Below, in pieces: positions 5,181 through 7,619 of a stretch of DNA of 7,619 bases (the first letter of the stretch is position 1; each line of letters starts with the position of its first letter). The DNA is from Armatimonadota bacterium (GTDB lineage Bacteria > Armatimonadota > Abditibacteriia > CG2-30-59-28). The translations under genes and the position numbers were made by a program. The stretch spans positions 1-7,619 of the forward strand of contig JACQGJ010000102.1 of the NCBI GenBank assembly GCA_016199605.1, in the 5' to 3' direction. The notes under the pieces are model-generated. The model ran no database searches and had not been told where the DNA came from. It saw only the letters and a program-made list of their open reading frames with translations.

Positions 5181-6308
5181 ATGCCAGTAGTCAAAATTGG
5201 TGTTGTGGGTGGCGGGAGGATGGGGCTGAACCATCTGCAGACCTTCCGTCAGATGGGGTATTCCCGCCAGGCTGAGTTAGTGGCTCTGGCTGACATCAGT
5301 CCGAAGATCCGTGACCAGCGCGCAGAACAGTTCGGACTCGAGGTCTATGAAGACTTCCATGAAATGCTGGACCAAGAAGACTTGGATGCGGTATCGGTCG
5401 TGACGCCGGATCACCTGCACACTGAAGTCGCCGTCGCCGCAGCCAACGCAGGAAAGCACGTGCTCGTCGAGAAGCCGATGGACCTGACGGTCGAAGGTTG
5501 TCAGGAAATGATCGAGGCGGCCAGAGACGGGGGAGTTCTTCTGATGGTCGCTTTCCACAAGCGCTACGATCCGGAGCATCGCAACCTCGAAAACGCCCTC
5601 ACCGAAGGACGGCTGGGTAAGATACTCTATGGCCATGTACACATGGAGGATCGCATCGAGGTGCCCACCGAATGGTTCCCGCAATGGGCGCCAGGGAGTT
5701 CGCCGGCCTGGTTTCTTGGTGTGCATTTCTACGACCTGGTTCGCTGGATGCTGAAGAGCAATCCCAGGCGGGTCTTTGCTACAGGTCACAAAGAGAAACT
5801 GTTGCGCGACTTTGGCATCGACTCCTATGACGCGATCCAGGCGAAGGTGGAGTTCGACAACGGTGCGTCCGTCGTCTTCGACACGGCGTGGATCCTTCCG
5901 AACCAGTTCCAGGCGGTCGTCGATCAGGGCCTCCGACTCGTGGGGACCGAGGGAGTGTGGGCGGTCGATACTCAGAATCGCGGCTCCCTCGCCTGTACTG
6001 AGACGACCGGAACCCGAAGCTACAACAACTTCGCGCTGGCGGATCGGAAGGACAAATGGGGAAGGACCTGTTATAGTGGCTACGTGATCGAGTGCATGCA
6101 GGATTTCGTCGACAACGTCAGCTATCTGATGTCGGGAGGAAGCCTGGACGAATTGCACGGCAGATATCCCTCAGGCGAAGATGGCCGGGAAGTGACTCGC
6201 ATGGCGGCCGCAGTGCATGAGAGCGTCCGGCGAGGCGCAATTGTCGACCTGCACGCCGATGAAAGTAACGCTAATCACAAGGGTCAGGAGGAAACCGATG
6301 AAAAGTAG
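5181..6308 (+). CDS. Gfo/Idh/MocA family NAD(P)-dependent oxidoreductase
   Basis: This 375-residue cytoplasmic enzyme oxidises or reduces a sugar, sugar derivative or cyclitol. The N-terminal Rossmann fold has KIGVVGGGRMG (5-15). The family catalytic motif is VEKP (96-99), with K98 as the active-site lysine. The C-terminal sheet domain carries GVHFYDLVRWM (180-190), where H182 and D185 are the usual catalytic-region residues. The substrate cannot be read from sequence; inositol or a glycan-derived sugar are options. Residues 361-375 form a charged tail whose codons overlap the start of the next gene. The start is uncertain by three codons, as an in-frame GTG at 5172 is also possible. AAAGGG (5164-5169) is the nearest plausible ribosome binding site. 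The preceding 121-base gap holds a hairpin but no clear promoter. Confidence 0.92.
   Translation: MPVVKIGVVGGGRMGLNHLQTFRQMGYSRQAELVALADISPKIRDQRAEQFGLEVYEDFHEMLDQEDLDAVSVVTPDHLHTEVAVAAANAGKHVLVEKPMDLTVEGCQEMIEAARDGGVLLMVAFHKRYDPEHRNLENALTEGRLGKILYGHVHMEDRIEVPTEWFPQWAPGSSPAWFLGVHFYDLVRWMLKSNPRRVFATGHKEKLLRDFGIDSYDAIQAKVEFDNGASVVFDTAWILPNQFQAVVDQGLRLVGTEGVWAVDTQNRGSLACTETTGTRSYNNFALADRKDKWGRTCYSGYVIECMQDFVDNVSYLMSGGSLDELHGRYPSGEDGREVTRMAAAVHESVRRGAIVDLHADESNANHKGQEETDEK
6286..6291 (+). promoter_or_regulatory. Ribosome binding site inside the oxidoreductase gene
   Basis: AGGAGG, six bases before the ATG at 6298, lies within the last codons of the oxidoreductase gene. It fixes the start of the secreted protein at 6298 instead of the in-frame ATG at 6217. 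It also implies that the two genes share a transcript and may be translationally coupled. Confidence 0.8.
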
Positions 6309-7446
6309 AGATTGCTCGTTGCGTACTGTTGGTGTGTTATGCACGTTCCTTGTGCTATGCGGTTATGTGGTGTTCGCCGCCCCCAGGGAGACAGAAAGCA
6401 GGAGAGGGAAATCACCGTCAACACCCGCGAAAGGGGAGGTGCAGCCAGCCGGCCGCACGGCAAAGGCCGGACCGAAGGCCCGTTCGACGGTTGCCGGGAA
6501 ACCAGGACCAGCCGCGTTAAAGACCGCTTCCACTCCCGCAACCACCGTCGTAGTTGACTCCTTGACCCTCAAGGAATCCACGACCCTCACGGAGTTCCTC
6601 AAGGCTGTGCAAGCAAGAACCGGCGCCCAGATCAAAGTGGACGATTCCGCCAAAGCGTATGCAGCGACCTACACGTTTCCTCCGTACCTCGCAGGGACCA
6701 AGGTCGATATCCGCAAAGTCCCTGAGGCGATGAACTTCATCACGCGTGGCGGCTGGGAAGGAAGCAAGCTTTCTGAGACTGCGCGTGACAGAGCGGGCCC
6801 CAACTACATGCTGGCCCATGCCCCCATCTCAGCTCCTGGTTCGCCTCGCCGCTGGGTCTGCAACAACCGCTGCTGGGACTGGACCGTGGAAAAGGAGTTG
6901 GTGACAGTGGCCCTTGCCGCCACGGCCGCAGCTTCAACGAAGAAGGAACCAACCAAAGCGGCAGTGGCCCCTAAAGGCAAAACCCTCGTGGCCTCCACGA
7001 AGCCTGCAACTACCACCGTCAAACAAGTCGTTGTCGTGAAATTTCGGAAACGGGTGGCTGATGACGGTGATGTGACCGTTACCCAACCCGTGGCCCTGGG
7101 TAACGTGAAGGACGACTACACTCTGCGAACGACAGTGGAACTGCTCAAAGCGAAGGCCGGCGTTGCGATCAACATCGTCGGCAGCGAATTCGCCCCGGCG
7201 GAAAACCCCGGAGGCGTTGCGCCGAAGCTGGTGCCGATGGCCATGCGCTCGATTCCCCTGCCTCTTCGGGCGAAGTTGGATCAGCCCATTACGGTTGGAA
7301 ACGCTCTATCCATCCTGGCCGCCGGTCTCAACCTGTACACCGGAAAAAGCGGCGGCGACTGGAAATGGAGCTCCTATCAGGCTCCCACCGATGACGATGG
7401 CAACCGTCAGGTCATCTATACGCTGAGGGACTACGGGAGAGTCTGA
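6298..7446 (+). CDS. Secreted protein with two STN-like segments and low-complexity linkers
   Basis: The protein has 382 residues, and I do not recognise a named family. Residues 1-28 form a clear signal peptide: a basic start, the hydrophobic run VGVLCTFLVLCGYVVFA, and cleavage near FAA. The LVLC in it lacks the small residue of a lipobox, so lipidation is unlikely. Residues 31-82 are a linker rich in Ala, Pro, Thr, Lys and Gly. Residues 85-150 contain LTEFLKAVQARTGAQIKV, the shape of an STN (secretin/TonB N-terminal) domain. A second Ala/Thr/Lys linker spans 203-242. Residues 243-345 repeat the pattern with TTVELLKAKAGVAINIVG and a later GNALSILAAGLNLYTG. C188 and C192 could form a disulfide outside the cytoplasm. 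An export or cell-surface role is possible, but there is no secretin channel domain. The gene overlaps the oxidoreductase gene by 11 bases. Confidence 0.8.
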   Translation: MKSRDCSLRTVGVLCTFLVLCGYVVFAAPRETESRRGKSPSTPAKGEVQPAGRTAKAGPKARSTVAGKPGPAALKTASTPATTVVVDSLTLKESTTLTEFLKAVQARTGAQIKVDDSAKAYAATYTFPPYLAGTKVDIRKVPEAMNFITRGGWEGSKLSETARDRAGPNYMLAHAPISAPGSPRRWVCNNRCWDWTVEKELVTVALAATAAASTKKEPTKAAVAPKGKTLVASTKPATTTVKQVVVVKFRKRVADDGDVTVTQPVALGNVKDDYTLRTTVELLKAKAGVAINIVGSEFAPAENPGGVAPKLVPMAMRSIPLPLRAKLDQPITVGNALSILAAGLNLYTGKSGGDWKWSSYQAPTDDDGNRQVIYTLRDYGRV

Positions 7447-7472
7447 GTCCGGGTCCGAGTTGCACTGGTTCC

Positions 7473-7619
7473 TTATGGTTGCCGTTGCGGGGAGGACAAT
7501 CTGCCTATCCTCCGGCCCCAGTAGTCGGTTAGTCCAGGATCGTCAAGGGGACCGAGAGTGCCAGTCTCCGGCGTCTCTGCTCCGTCAAGCAGGAAGTCAA
7601 TGTAGGCTCTCAAGCGGAC
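7473..7619 (-). CDS. C-terminal fragment of an unrecognised gene
   Basis: On the minus strand one frame is open from the right edge to a TAA at 7475-7473, giving the last 48 residues of a protein. The other two minus frames stop within a few codons of the edge. The fragment contains AYIDFLLDGAETPETGTLG and TDYWGRRIGRL, with ordinary residue composition for a soluble protein. I recognise no family. It converges on the secreted-protein gene, with 26 bases between the stops and no intrinsic terminator in the gap. The short length keeps confidence moderate. Confidence 0.5.
   Translation of the reverse strand, partial: VRLRAYIDFLLDGAETPETGTLGPLDDPGLTDYWGRRIGRLSSPQRQP

Noticed and set aside
5277..6158. 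Minus-strand open frame of 293 codons
   Set aside because: It is antisense to the Gfo/Idh/MocA oxidoreductase gene and is a by-product of its GC-rich third codon positions.
6217..6297. N-terminal extension of the secreted protein from ATG 6217
   Set aside because: It would place 27 residues before a textbook signal peptide. The ribosome binding site at 6286-6291 fits ATG 6298.
7491..7513. GGAGGA/TCCTCC hairpin near the right edge
   Set aside because: It has six base pairs with an 11-base loop and no T-run, and it lies inside the minus-strand coding fragment.

Overview
The window is about 58% GC bacterial DNA with close-packed genes, good AGGAGG ribosome binding sites and a consensus sigma-70 promoter. 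I cannot name the organism. The N-terminal module of the first gene, a sugar-binding-type beta-sandwich ending in an RRQVDCFCLTTD motif, reminds me of large secreted proteins of Armatimonadota, Planctomycetota and similar polysaccharide-degrading phyla. That is recall-based inference, not a test.

Layout. (1) Positions 1-1536, minus strand: the first 512 codons of a large, probably exported carbohydrate-active protein that runs off the left edge. (2) Positions 1537-1751: a divergent control region with a consensus TTGACA/TATAAT promoter facing right, a weaker promoter facing left, and a 7-bp inverted repeat between them that overlaps the left-facing -35 box. (3) Positions 1752-2816: a LeuB-type beta-decarboxylating dehydrogenase whose cofactor loop looks like that of NADP-dependent isocitrate dehydrogenase. 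(4) Positions 2822-2964: a highly structured inverted-repeat element filling the gap to the next gene. (5) Positions 2979-6308, plus strand: a Mut7-C PIN-like RNase with a zinc ribbon, an inositol-monophosphatase-superfamily enzyme, a stand-alone left-handed beta-helix acyltransferase-like protein, and a Gfo/Idh/MocA oxidoreductase. (6) Positions 6298-7446: a secreted protein with two STN-like segments that overlaps the oxidoreductase gene by 11 bases. (7) Positions 7473-7619: the C-terminal tail of an unrecognised minus-strand gene that converges on the previous one.

How the genes may work together. The phosphatase and beta-helix protein are 26 bases apart and both fit sugar-phosphate or sugar-nucleotide chemistry. 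The Gfo/Idh oxidoreductase 121 bases downstream would suit oxidation of a sugar or cyclitol. The dehydrogenase has no other leucine gene beside it, so its substrate is open. No complete novel defence or mobile system is visible. The most unusual items are the 143-bp structured element, the cofactor-loop signature of the dehydrogenase, and the operator-like divergent promoter.
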